Assembly: GCA_900708905.1 (NCBI GenBank)
Contig: CAADRB010000005.1
Location: forward strand, 96,988-160,987
Reading direction: 5' to 3'
DNA length: 64,000 bases
Source of the DNA: Hymenolepis diminuta
Lineage: Eukaryota > Platyhelminthes > Cestoda > Cyclophyllidea > Hymenolepididae
Below are positions 11,208-26,200 of the stretch, one piece after another; position 1 is the first letter of the stretch; each line of letters starts with the position of its first letter. The translations under genes were made by a program, and so were the position numbers. The notes under the pieces were generated by a model. It saw only the letters and a program-made list of their open reading frames with translations. It did no database searches and was not told the DNA's origin.

Positions 11208-14200
11208 GTGAGTATTAGTTTGATTATTGAGCTGCGATCACTAATTTGGCTATATTTTTTCGGCAGTCGGTGATTTTTAGCTTGAGTTTTTTTAGCGTGT
11301 TATATTATTTCATACTATATTGTATATATATATTTTTCTCTTGGAAACTATTCTTTTTCAATCCTCGGTTAGTGAGATATATGACTACAATCGGAGCTTA
11401 ATTTTAGAATATTTTGAGTGAGATAATGCATCATATACTTTTCGTGGAATAATGTAATTTATTGTCAATATCGAAAAAATGTTGTGAGTAAAGTTAAGGT
11501 ATCAAAAAGTCTTACTTCGTTTGACTTTTGGATTTGGGTTGTATAATACTCACGTAATTGATAATTATCGTTCCAAAATTTTAATTTCTTAAGTCGTTCC
11601 CCTGGATTACTGTGCGATTTCTTGTCCACAGTGTTCCAGGACTTATTGGTCTGTTGATTAATTAGGGTGGTCGGTCCCACCAGTTCACTTCCTTATGTTA
11701 TATTCTTCTTTAAATCCTTTTAAAAAATTAATTGCCAAAATTGGAACCTAGTTCAGAGCCTCTCCCAATTAGAGGGTATTAGATAAAAAAACATTTTCGA
11801 ATGTATATTGAAACATTTACTATTTTTCATACGGAAAGAATCGTAAATATGCAAAAGAGGTGGGTACATTTGGTGATGAAATTGAGTTAGTTGTCTCAAA
11901 ATTAGGATCTGAAAGGTGAATTTTTCAGTCCCTTTTCAATATCCTTCCATTAATCTTCCAGCTTTGATAAATAAACTTGGTAGTTTTCAGTGCGGCACTT
12001 TTTTGAGGTCGAAGTAGGATTTGAATTGAATTCTTTCTTTTTCTGTTATTTTTGTGATCGGGAGCCTACATTACCTAAAGCACTCGGCGGTGTAGATCTC
12101 TTATTGTGACTGTAAAAATTTTGATTTGGGATAAAAATGAAGTTCTCTTTTCTTAATTTATCTATTTTTAAATTCCGAAGCGCTGAATCATTCTTCTATT
12201 TAGTTTTTTTTTCCTTTCTTTTCTTCAGCAAAGTAGCAGCCTTTGTGCTCTTTGTGTGTCTTTCGCTTTTTACCTGTTTAATTTAATATAACTGTGTCAA
12301 ATTATTTCTTCTCTAAGCTAAACAGAATACTTCAGGCATTTTTTCCTAAAAATTTCGGTTAATTTATTCGTTTAAAAAGAAGAAATTGTATTTCAGTCAC
12401 CCTCTCTCTCTCTCTCTCTCGCTATCTAATTCAGACGTACTTTTTACGTTGAGCACGCAACAGAAGCCACTTCTAAGGCAGACACAGCCTCGTCGGGAGT
12501 TATGGCAACGATGGTATTTTTGGGAATATTCTCGAGAAATCTCATAAAAAGCTTGAAACGGATCCGGAAAAACGTTATAATTGGAATTAAACTGAGTGTT
12601 TTTTGTCAGTTCTGCAGTCTATATAGCTTGGCGAAATTCTTTGGAGAAAAAATGTTTCTGCGAAGTTTCTCAATTAGAAAGGATCCAAGATTCGTTCTCT
12701 CTCCCTTTTTACAATAATATAGACTTTTGTTCTGATTAAGATTCGATTGAATGGTCTACTTATCTTGACGGGTTCGATCATTTATATGTGATAAACAAAG
12801 ATACGAATCTGACTTAGAAACATATAGAATGTCTAATTCTGAAGATTCGAAGCTAATTAAATTTATGTTTTCTTCCTTTGTAATAAATTAGCGTTTTTTT
12901 CCAAATATCACTACCTTATTAAAGAAATCTTATCTAAATTCTAAAGCATTGAGTTGTCCGCTCTCTCGTTCCCGAGTTTTTTTAATTATTTTATTCTTGA
13001 GGTTCTAAGTGAGTTCATATTGGTGATATTCAGAGTTTGCTTACCAGTTTGATTGTGAATAAATGCTCTGCCATATCACTCTGATTTATTTGTGTCTACT
13101 TACGCCATGAACAGGTAGATGCGATTCGGAAAGGCATATAAATACAATAGAGTTCACTAGAGTTTACTCATTCACCCCGTTGCATAGTAAAATGCTTACT
13201 TGTATAAAATAGTCGTTTGATAATCCTTATTAACTTGGCATTATGACATCCTGAAATGAGACGATTTAACTGTATTATCTGATGTAACAATCTCTTAAGT
13301 TGTTGAAGTTGCATGATCAAGTATCAATATCTTTTGTTATATCGAATGACTTGAGTAAAGCGGAGACTTAAGGAGGCATTCTAATCTCTAGATAATGTGA
13401 TTTATTATCCAATAAATCGCCCCTCCTTCCCTAAGTAGTATTTGTCTTCTGCTCAAACTTTAGGAGCCACTTAAAAGGGCATTGATCTCCTCGTCTTAAT
13501 TCACTTAATTATGTGTGCCCCTTTATGAGGTAATCATTGGGATGGAAATTAACCAGTGAGAAAGGGTTGTGGCAAGGTTGTAGGTACTTGTATGTCTGGT
13601 TCGCATGATCGCATTCTACCGGCCTGAAAGGTGACTAGAATTTGAGGACCGAGTTCAGGTCCCGTGGCTCGACAATGATGAAAGGCTTGTGAAATTTCTT
13701 GTGTTTGATCTAGTTTCTGAGTCTCGAATGAACTCAATTTCATGAGGATTGCTTTGGTAGGCATTCGCAGTGATCCTGACGGTTGAGTTTAAGTGTCAGC
13801 TTAAATGATTTAAGATCGATGAAATTTCCTGATTCCAATCTAGTTTTCGGAGTCAATTGGTCTAGATTGAAACCAAATTCGTGTTGTTAGCTTTCCGAAA
13901 GAACATTTTCTAGTGAAGATGACTAATATCTTTCTTTTGGATTCAAGCGTCTTCTAACCAATGCTTAGATATAATCGAAATTTTCAAATTATAATCTAGT
14001 TTTGGGAATCTAATAGTATTTGTATATCGTTTGTAAAAAACAACATTTGTATTGAGGGAAGCTAATTTATTTCTCACAAGTGCTCTACTAAATGAATACG
14101 TGAGTGACAACAAATTTCTTAAAATTTATCAATTGTGATCTGTTCTAGAATTGATTTGGTTTCAAATTCTCTGACATTTTGATTCTTATACGACCTGGTT

Positions 14201-17200
14201 TGATCAAATTATTATTGCGTGCTAAGCGAAAGGACATTTGCGCGTTAATTGCGGTTTAAAATCGGAAATCGTTCCATCCTTTAATGGCGTAAGCGTTAAC
14301 AGTGATTGCTGAATGCTTACCTTGTTATCCAAAATGATTTGGAAGTGGCACTAGCTGGTTTGTGTCTATGCCACCGCTGAATATCGGATAACAAGGATGA
14401 GAGACTCATACTACATTGATTCATCCTTAACAAGTATTCATGTAATAATGGATTTGACTTCTCATCTGTTAAATACTGACTTAAGGGATGATTAAATGAC
14501 ATTTTTATTCAGAAGAAGCGTTAAAAGTCCTCCAAAATATTTTCAATCTTCATTTTGTGTCTATGGGTGCCTTTTTTGTTGAATTTAACTGGATTTTTAA
14601 GTTAGAATTTATAGACAGATTAAATCATTCTGGTAGAAATACGACAATCAGTGTTTTATGGCCGTTTTATCCGTCATACATACTATACTACCTAAACGAT
14701 TTAAATCTCTCCACTTCTGTCTAACTTAAGCGAATACAACCATCCTTCCATTAGCATTCACTTCACAACTCATAAATCGCAGGTGTGTGCTATCAAGATT
14801 AACTTCTGCTACTGAGTAATGCTTCAATGTCTTCTCGGCACATTAGTCGACTCATTTAATTCAAGCTGTGGGTGGACTGAGTACGAATCACGCACATCTG
14901 CTAGATTTTCGAATTTGGCTGTAGCGGTCAAATTCCAAGTCATAAATTCCTTCCCTTACTGATGTCAATGGGTATAATCCATTTGGGCTATTAAAGTTCG
15001 CTTTTGGGAGCACGGATTTTGGGGTTTTGGAGATTGCTGACCTTTATTTTTTGTGATTCTATAGAAACAGAAGCCTTCTGATATATGTTTTTTGGTAATG
15101 ATCTTTTTTATTTTTAAAGCTATTATACATTATGCAAGTTGAACAGATGGATACATGGTTTTAGAGTTTTAAATATGGAAAGAGGGGGAGNNNNNNNNNN
15201 NNNNNNNNNGGGTGGATTTTTCGATCTATAGTTTTCGGAGCTTATTCTTGAATCTGCTTCATTTATCAGCTCAAATTTAGGGGTATATGTCGGAAGGTTT
15301 TTTATTATTTTTGGTGCCTGTTAATGTTAACCATCACCTTTTATTTGAATTTCTCATAAACACTCCTTTACTAATATCTCATGAGTTGGATTTCTCATAG
15401 CCTTTATCTATCAAGCATTGAGGATGACATTCTGACAGCTGACGTCTTAACCAATCATGTTTATTTTACGATCTGATGGAGACAGAAATGGGAAATTTTT
15501 TGCCACTTGAATTCTTTTTCCTTTGCATCCATTATGTTTTTACAAAGAATTGTAATAATCCAGTAATGTTTTTTTACCATAAACATTTCACTACTTTTGG
15601 CGACGCTTAAAATTGTACATACTAGAGCTTGTTCTATTATAGATCCCCTAATGCTTAAGAACCTTCGGTATCGTGGTGCCATATTTGGTCATTATCTAAA
15701 ACAGTTTTCATTTAAACGAAGCGGCCATCCCTTTCAGCATATAACCAAATATTGTAAATTCTAGTATCGCAGAAATTTTTCATTTAGGTTGGTAAATCAG
15801 TACGGACTGTCGAATTTTACTATTCAATTTTCCGACTGTATTCCTGCAATCATATGGTTTTGCAAAGTCTCACTTCGAAAAGGTGATATTTTCCCATGTA
15901 ACTTATCAAACAGACGTCACTGTGCATTATATTCCCCCAACCCTATCGTAATCGACATGTAAAGAGTAACACTGACTCAAATTTTATTGACCTTCATTAA
16001 AATAAATGAAACATAAGTAAAGGGATTCAATTTTTTCTTATATGGTATTTCCTTTCTGTAATTATCTGGAGTTGAGCAAAGATTCTCAAAAAAGTTTCCT
16101 TATTATGATACAGAGTTTGTTTACCTGTCGATAATTGGAATTTTACCACTTCACGTATGCGATTTCTTTGTTTGATCTATTGAAAATGCTTAGATTCATT
16201 TTAGATAGACTTCTGTGCTTGCAGTTCAAGATCTGAGTTGATCTGAACAGTGGTTAGCTACTTTCACACTCTCAATGCCCTCTTAAATTAAATCGCTGCA
16301 CATTCATCGATCAAATTTCAAGACGTTTAATAGCTACTTCAATGTTATTGTTTGGAAAGGTGTGGAATAGTGCCATTTCTGTCAGTAATTTGTGCTCCGT
16401 GCAAAAGTTGAAGTGTATTAGAATTTGTAATTATGTGGAGGCTTGTGAGTATGCCGAGATTGTGCGAATGTTAAGTATTAACGTTTGGAGTGGACGTCTT
16501 GTTGTATTTCGTGCTAACTGAATGCTAACTGATTCAATACAACTTCCATTTTAATGGAAGTAGATTGAAATCATTTAATAAAATAACGAGTAGTTTTGCA
16601 AACAATATCGCGCCAAAGTTGGTCTAGGATAAAATATGGATTATTAAAATACTGTCATCCCTTCGTTATTAACACACGAAGAACTTCGTTTAATTATATT
16701 TATTCGAACTGTTGAAATCTACTATTCGACGAATCTGACTTGCTTCCATAGAACATCTATTTAATCGATAAATTGACGTAGTCTTTACTATACAACCAAA
16801 CGTATCTTTTATAAAATTTTAAAAATCTGGAAATAGGGCTTTTCAATTAGTATCCAATCGTTTATATTTGTATTACAGCCACCTCTCCTACAATATACGA
16901 CCATTGTTATCTTTTCTCGAAACTTTCGCATGCAATTAACAGCGTTACATTTCACTGTTTCATCACGAAATTCCTCCGAAATTTGATTTCATAGATCGTA
17001 AAATTTCGAGATGAGAGTAGTAACTGGGAGTTGACTTGAAAATGGCCCTTTTGAAAGGAAACTTTACTAATATAAAGTTAAAGTGGGTGTCACCTTACTT
17101 TATTAATTGTAAACTCGATGAACTTGGTTTCACATGTAAAAGTCGACAATTTCTCACAATACAGTGTATTTATTTACTATGACTCAAACTATGTGCCAAG

Positions 17201-20200
17201 AGTTTATTTGCTCAAGCATATTCGCTTTCTGGAGCGTTGATTACTGCATTTCGTATTGATTTTTTTATTCTTTATCGTGAAATTTGACCAGATTAGTGTG
17301 CAAATTTATTCTATGCGAAAAAGTGTATTTTCTTGAAATTTTTTTTATTTTGTTTGAGTTTAATTTTTTTTGTTAGTTTTTTATCTTGATTTAAAATAAT
17401 TTAAGTGAGAGAGACATATTGTTGCTCTATAAACGAAAAAAGAAGGCAGGAAAAAGAAATTTTAAGAGAAATAAGAGCTGTCGATGCGCAAATTAATTCT
17501 GTTGTCTAGGCAGTTGTGCATATCATTTGCGTGATGGATCTCCAATTCAAATGAGAGACATGTGAATTGATTAATTGTGATATCGAGCTAAGGCTGCTAC
17601 TAAAATTAATCTTGAATGCGTTAATACACGCTATCCTCGTGTTCAACAAGTAAATTTCAGGAAGGAAGGACTTAATGAAATTTCTTCCATTGTGAAGTCA
17701 TCCCTTTTGGTGACATCTACTTATTGTACTTGGATTTTACCGGTTTGGTTTTTAGCCAATATAATTAAATATGGCTAATATACATATACTCACTACGTCA
17801 ATGGATCATATTTAATTAGAATAAAATGCTACTTTATGAATTTGTTGACATTGATAGAAGCCATTCTAAAAGTATCTCATATCCAAGAAATGATAGGAGC
17901 TAGTTGTCTCTGAGAGCTAAATACAAGATTGGACGGTTAGTGACACTTTCCTACTGCTTTTAAATGGGAAATTAATGGCTAAGATATTTAATCAATTTAA
18001 ATTTATGATCGCCAAAGTTATAAGGCATTTCATGGATCCATTTCTTGGGTAATAAGAGCAGAATTCTAATCGGAACAGGAGGACTATATGCCTTTGTTTT
18101 AGCCAGAAAATCGCCTTTTCGTACTTTTGAGATGTCAATTAAGATACCTTTTACTGAAAACTAGTAGACAGTAGATTAGCATCTATTTGATCTTAAAACC
18201 GATGGTATGTCTTTGTTCGTATCTCCGGATAATGTATTTTATGGATGTGGAATAATGGTACAATTTGTTATGACGCGCGAAGCTCGTGTTCAGTGTGGTT
18301 TAAGGTGTTTCATAAATCAAAGTTTTATAATCTGTGATCGTTATTTCCAGCTCTTAAATATAGTCATATTCAATAAGCCAATTTCAACTTTGTTATTTGT
18401 TACAAATTTCGTCTTCGTACTTTATCATTTAATCCGATCTTTATTTAAAGACAAAACGAAATCTTCTCAGTATTCAGAACCTAAATATAATTTGTGATCG
18501 GATATTGACTTATTATTATTCATTTTGTTTTGTCTTCTAACTTTGTTTATATCTAGTTTGTTTTTCCTCTCTTGTATTAAGAACTTCAGCTACAGCTAAG
18601 TTGTTTGATCGCTCTCTGATTTATTTATCTTCTAGTCTGTTTTGGGAACCTCATAAATTGTATTACTCTTACTTTGATGTTTTACAGGGAATCAGTCTTT
18701 GCCGCATATTACCTCTATTTTCTATTTTATTGTTTCTGGCGGTCCGTCTAGATCCGAAGAAAGAAGGCAGTGACTTGTTACACACATGATGATTTCATTA
18801 TTATTAAAGTATAACAATTTTGATTATGTAGAGTTGATTGGCTTTCCAGTTAGTGATACGGCTGTGAGGAGAATTCATTCCCAGAATGTGGTGCTTGATA
18901 ATTAAATTCTAACCACAGAGTTTTATCATTACTGTTCAGAACACTGGATATATTCAATCAATCAATTTTAATCCATCTTTTGGAAGATGTTAATGTACAT
19001 ATCTGTATTTAAAGTCTTCCTTCCCTGTTTAAAATTCTATTGGAACCTATATAATACTAATCGTGTGAAAGATCATCGAATTTTAACTACAAGCACATGC
19101 CCTTAATCTAAGCAGAATGGTTTAAGATTATTATTTGGAAATCAAACAGAACTTGTGTCCCTTGAAGAGCGGTTACTAATTTCGAATCTTGTATTTCCGG
19201 CTCTTTAAAATTAATCCATTATTCTTAATTCATCTCATGGTCTTAACGTTAGACATCACCTTCCACTGTAAGGTAACTTGGCATTAATTCTTGGTGTCTT
19301 TGCGGTCTGCTTTTATCTCATGCTTATGATAGTTGACAGGTGGTCTCATAATTCACTTTGATCTTTATTTCCCATTTTTCTTCATTCATTCATGAGTTTT
19401 CCAAGTGGCAACCCTTTGATGCTTAAATAGGCTGCTTTTATTGAAAATTGTTTGCTCACCGGTGACGAAAATTACTGATTTTCAATCACTTGTTAATAAA
19501 CGGTTAAGTAGGATGTGATTTTCATTAATTCAATCATTCAAATTCACTACACGTTGATACCAATAAAGTTATTTGAGATATTAATTCAGAATTTAACATT
19601 TTACTTATTTACGTAATCACGAAGCTTTGCCATCTCATTCCATTCCAAATCTTAGTTTTTTTCTGTTTATTTCAGTCGTAATTTCTCTATTTTTCTTTTG
19701 CTCATTATTCAGGTAAAGAGTTTTTCAATTAACTTTCAAATAGTCCGCTTTAATAGAAGATTATTAAGTTATAATAACGTAATTTTTCGATTTCTATAAG
19801 TACTCTCTAATTTTATGAGAAACTTATTCATATAAAGTCCGGGTATGCATCAATGATAATAACCCACGACAAGACAACTAATTTACGAATTTTCATCGTT
19901 GGACTACAAATGGAATTGGTTAGCGGTAAAGTCCTATAAGCGATAGTGAGGAAGGCAGTCGACAAGATTCTGAGAATAAAGTCAGAGCATCTAAAAAGTG
20001 TTGCTTCGTTTAATTTTTAAATGGGGCTGTGCACTACTCCGTAGATAGTTCGCGTCCCAGAATTCAAATTTCATGATTCTTCCCCTGATTTACTGATCAA
20101 GTTCTTATTCCCTATGTCCCGTGTTTATCGACCGGTTGTTTATTTATAATGATCCATTTCATTTCATTTTTTACTTTCAGAATGATCTTACATGACCTCA

Positions 20201-23200
20201 TACAGCTCACATAACCCTAACATGGCAGAGCAGAGTAGAAGTAGCTCAGGATGAACTTTAATCAATGTTAATTAAACAAATGAGTAAACGGCTTCAGAGT
20301 ACAGAATTCTATTTAATCATTAGAGAAGACAACATTTATTAACACAATTTATCATTTTTCTCAGTGTGATAGCATCAAGTTTTAAATGGAATGTTTTGCT
20401 TTAAATAAGTTTTTTTATTTCTCTCAGTAAATCGTGACGTAATTGATCGATTTTTCACAACATTGTAAATGCGTAATTAAGGAGCTTATTAGTTCAATCA
20501 GTGTAAAAATTCAAAACATGTACACACAAACGCAATTTAAACAGGAATTTCTAAGTTTTTAAGGCCTTCAGATGGTTAAATGTATGAATTCCTTGGAATT
20601 TTGCTCTCAAAACCCTTCAGTTTTTTTTGCGCTGAAGATCATTGTGGTTTTTATAACAATGATATAGTTAGTATCTTTGTTTTAATTCAGTTTTCTTAAT
20701 AGTTTTGATAATTAAATTTTGTTGAAGCTGAATTTAAAGGTAACGTTGAAGTAATTTTTTTACAAACCTGTATTGTCAACTTTATATATCCCAAATTTAA
20801 TTCGCCGCCGTCTTTCGACATAAAGGGGGATTCATGTTTACTTAAATTAAGGTATACTAACTATTAATTTCAAGAAGAACGTGAACTTGTTACAATCTGC
20901 AGTCTTCAACTTCATAATTTAGTATTTTGAGATCTGGACATACAATTTAACAGCTACTCTAACTTCTGGATACATGGTCTTGAACTATTTTCGTCTTTAT
21001 TTTCCATCAGTTAACTTATAGACATATGTCAGGAAAGATTATTCCTAATTTCTTCTACTTGTTAATTACCAACCGTTGCCACATATAAAACCGCACTTCT
21101 TCATTTTCTCATAAAAATGTTTAATACGAAACGAAGATAGCAGTTCCCTCGATGGATCATAAAATTCCCCTTACTTTTGCCCCCCTTCAACTGACATTTT
21201 ATATCCTCAAGGTTATTTTTTGTCCTCTAAATGGATAAATTCCCTCTCGTTTCTTTCTCCCTTCTATGTAATCCATTTATAAATCTTTCGTGAAAAAGTC
21301 AACGCTTTCGCGCACTGTTTAGAGGTGAATTTCATAAAGGTCAACTTCCCATTCCCAAAATATCTTTGGGAACGCCAGATTTAAACGTCAATAACGAGAA
21401 ATATATTTGTCATTTAGTTTATGGCGAAGTTTCAGATCTTCCGTTTTAGCTAATAAAGGATATTTATAATTTTTAATCAGAAGGTAGTATCTGAATACTC
21501 GAAATAGCGAAATAATCCAATAACAGGTGAAACGGAAGTCGAATAAGAACATAAAATGAAGTTCGGACGTCATGGTTTTTGCCTTATTTGAATTTTGGAT
21601 GCACTGAGTTGTCCACTTTTTCTCATAGGGGATATAGTTTACTATGGAATATCCAAATGTTCTGAAGCTCAATTTCCATGATTTGATATCCGGGTGTCAG
21701 AGTGAGTTCATGACACTGACTAGTTGATTTGATTGGAAGGTTAGTCATGCTACTAATTCATTTTATCAGGTGATTAAAAGCATTATAAGCTTGGCAAAGC
21801 TAATTAAGGTTATTTCATAGTGAGCCCGATTTTAGCAAAAAGACTATAGCATCAGGTTGTCAATGTCTAGGCTGATTCTTATGTGATGTGTCTTGTGATT
21901 TATTAACGTTGTTGTGTTCCGTTGTGTTACATAATTGTGGAGCTTTTGACGTGGAACTATGCAATTAAAGCGTTAAAAAGTGGACCCTTATGAAATTTAC
22001 AATAAATTATTACAATTATTAAAATAGACGTTTGAAAAGCTTCTATACTTGGCGCATTTGTTAAAACAATATTGACTGATTCATTACCAGAGTGCTTAAA
22101 TTTTGTACGTCTATTGCATCCGAGTTGATTGTTGTCTTTACCGAACTCTAAATATTAGAAGCTTTTTTCACAGTTTTGGTGATATGATCATAAATTGGAC
22201 ATTTCTAAAGATTTAAATTTACTGAATTTGGATTTCTCATTCACAAATCTTCACAGACTTCTCACACTTTATGTTAAGAAGTCGTGTACTAAGGCCTAAC
22301 ATTTCTATATCGCTTCTAACATAAAGAATAACCACCTTTTGTAGATGTAGACTTGCGTATTATGAGCATTTTTGTGATTAATTAACATTTTCGTGTCTTG
22401 TTCGGAGAAATTTCAGAGTTATCGGGTTAAAATGGCCATAAAAACCATCACCATTAAAGTGATCTGTCAAAAATTATGGCGAATTATCTAACTATTGGAT
22501 GTGTATCTTAAAAAGGTGTTTCTGTTTTCTTTTGTGTCTATCTGTCTATCGATCGATGAATCACCTGAATCCATAATTTCAGCCAATTTTTTTAACGAGC
22601 CCTTAAGACTGAATTTCTTCTCCCACAATTTAAGTGATTTAATCATTATTGCGAGAATTTATGGCTTTCAGACTGCTCTAAATGGGCTGTGAACCATTCA
22701 GTTAATAAAGTTCTAGATCGAACGGTTTCTTTCAACCCATTTACTTATGTGATTAACAATGTTTTGGTTTGTTGTATTTTGATTAATGCATAGACTAAAT
22801 TAGGGTTTGCATTTTATGGTAAATTGTGCTGTTTTGTCTCGTGTTGTGCAATTTCAAATCTATCAGAACAAAACGTTAAAACACTGCTATCAAAACGAAT
22901 GTGACACAATCTATGTCGGTTTATCCAGTAGTTGGTAGAGTATTATTTTACAAAAACAGCGTCTACATGTATATAATACAAGTGTTTTGATAGATGATTC
23001 ATCGAAATCTTTTGAACTTGGTAGGTTTGGATAGTTAAGTTTATTTCATTGCTATTGTCATTATTTCCACATATTTGATTTCTACAAAATATTAAAATAT
23101 GGTGCGAAATATGCAATTTAGAAAGCGTCACATTACGAGGACTTCGAGCCTCATTTTATTGCAATTAGGGAAGGGGATTAATTAAATGAGAGTGAAATAA

Positions 23201-26200
23201 TACCCATATCATCGCGATCTTTACCAATTTTCAGAATTGATACCTTTTCTTCAATTCAAGAGATATAATCATTACTTGGACATTTTTTTTTCCTTCTAAT
23301 TTCACTGGAGATTAACTTTCCACCCACTATTTTAGCCCTCGTCGCATTAGGGAGATTGCTACAGGAATTCCATATGTCCTTTTACGCAGTTAGTTAAATG
23401 ATCAAAATCACCTTCGAGGTGTTGGTTGTGCCCCGACTAATTTGTTATATGCATTTTATGATGAACTGATGTCGTTATAGCTTACGTTATGCGATTTAAC
23501 GACTATCAACATAGGACTGTTAATGAAATTATTGGAAAGAAGCGTCTTCATAGAAAGCCAACTAAGATGGTCTGTTACAAATGTGTTATTTGGTTGTTGG
23601 ATGTGAGTTTTTTTAGGTTGGTTTTCATTTAACGGGGTTTGTCTCTGCATTAATCAATGAATTTGTGGCGATTTTTTCTTTAACATGAACTTATGATAGT
23701 AAGTTTTCTTAAAGATTTTTTCTGCTATATTAGATTGAAAGCTTGATTCGTAACCCAGAAGAAGTTTATTTAAATTATATTGTACCCCATTGTGGTTTTA
23801 CTCTTTCTGACTTTCTATATGTTTAAATTTGGAAATTGACTTAAGGTCTGCGTCTATGAGTTATTTAGTTATCATTTTCTCTTTATCTTAACCACTTGTT
23901 TGTCTGAATTCGAATCCCAGCATGTTTGAATATTAAATGCATTCAGTTTATTAAAAAGAAATAAGTTAATGTCCAATCTTTTATAGTCATAAATACTTTC
24001 ATATCTTGCATTTTCTCAAAAGAAGGTGAGCTCTTTCTCCCCGAATCCCGATAGAATTTCTTGAAATTGTCCTATTTTAAGCCGTTTTTTGCTACCTTCC
24101 TCAATGAATCTTTCAGAGTTGATCACTATTGCTTCATTGTCAAATTGACAGGCTATGTAGGCATATCAGTTTTCTTAAAAAAATAAAGCAAATTTGGATA
24201 TTTTAAAGGAAAAATGGATGGCCATTTTTAACGCGGGATTTATTATTTTTTTAAATATACAATTTTTTTATTAATTCTTGGCTTTAATTAAACAGCTACG
24301 CTTAGGCAAATTTAATCTCATGTGTTGTCAGGTGCTCGGTGACATATTACTCGTCGTTAAATTTGTATTCGTTTTATTTATGTTTTAGTAGATTATAAAT
24401 ACTTTTCTCTTGTTTCCTTCTCACACCAAATATTAGCGGATCATTCGTTTCGCAAATTTAATTTCAATTCGGATAGCATTTGACCTTTATCTCTCCAATA
24501 GGTAGGGCTATCAACGGGGTTATCCGTGTGTTATTTTTTGTAAAAAGCAAACTTTAAACTACTTTCTGGTCTTTCAAAATGACGTGCCAGTTTTATTCAC
24601 TAAGTCATAAAACCCAACCAACTAATCAGCTGTGAGGAGTTGGTGTGGCGCCTCAAATGTGTGATAGAGGGGTAGGGGGATTCAAAATTATTGCCGGTTA
24701 TGCCGTACTATGCGAACAAATTTCGGGAATTATTTTCAGTTTTGAAACAGTTGTTAAGTGACAGTTCGGATTTTATTTTGAACAAAATAAGTGCACATAC
24801 GCTAACATCTATTGATGAGGTTGAACGTATTTAATATCAAGTTGACAGAATTCGTAGACCTGTGGGCCTATTTACATCATTTAATTCCGTTCGTATTATT
24901 GAAGGTGTAGTAGACCAACACGAAGGAATTCTTTAAGGTATCACTTTAAGCAATTCTCTTTAATCTCATGGGATGAAAGAGCGATTAGTCACGAATCATA
25001 CAAGTGAGAGTTGTATTGCCATCAATAAGATATTAATTATAGTTAAATGGTAGTGAATTACGAAGATTTTGTCTATGGCACATCTAAAAAGGCTCCTACA
25101 AGTTTGAATCATGTAAAAGCATCTGAATAAGGGGAACTACAAACGGGTCAAATAAAGTGAGAAATAGGGGGGATTTCCAATAAGAAATTCGCAATGGAGT
25201 TAGGACATCACGAATTCTGCTTTTTGGAATTCTGGTAGTATTGAGCCATCCAAAGTCGTAAGGGTTATATTTTATCGTGTAATACCACGGCATTCAAATT
25301 GAATGGGTCGATCCCCAGGTCTATGGATGAGATTATGTCCACTATATCCGAAGTTTGTTGATCGGTTAATTTAATTCCGTGGTTAGTATGCCATCTCGAA
25401 ATATTTGCATCTTCTTACAGAAAAGTGTTGTGATTTTTAACATCACAAATATCAAAACAGTTTACCCAATATGATGAACTGTTAATCAATATCAAAGCTT
25501 TTTTCTGATTTTGAACAATGATATTTGTTACTTTGTTCATTAAAATCTCATGGTTTGAGGAGTTAATATTCATTTGGAAATTATATTTCAAGGCCGTTGA
25601 GTAGAAAATTGAATTGGATGAAGGTTTTTCAATGGTATGTTTTCCTAATTTTATTTCTCACAAACCTGCCCTAATTTATTTGATATGCAAAAAACCTGTA
25701 TCTGGCCTTATATAAGGTTGCATTACCTTCTTTTCCATAGCGATAGCAACAGAATGATTAGTTAGTTTANNNNNNNNNNNNNNNNNNNNNNNNNNNNNNN
25801 NNNNNNNNNNNNNNNNNNNNNNNNNNNNNNNNNNNNNNNNNNNNNNNNNNNNNNNNNNNNNNNNNNNNNNNNNNNNNNNNNNNNNNNNNNNNNNNNNNNN
25901 NNNNNNNNNNNNNNNNNNNNNNNNNNNNNNNNNNNNNNNNNNNNNNNNNNNNNNNNNNNNNNNNNNNNNNNNNNNNNNNNNNNNNNNNNNNNNNNNNNNN
26001 NNNNNNNNNNNNNTGTTTGTTTAGAGTTTGTAACCTTGCAATTATAGCTGGTCAACAATAATAGGTAAACAACGCAATTACTTGGCATCAAATTCCCGAT
26101 TTTATTACTCTTGACAATGATGTAGAGTGTTTCAACTATTTAATCTAAAATGGTTATTTCATTTTTTTTCACTATTATTAATCAATTAATTTACCTTATA

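Noticed and set aside
25762..26091. Open frame spanning the 244-base gap
   Set aside because: Almost all of it is N; only the absence of called stops makes it open.
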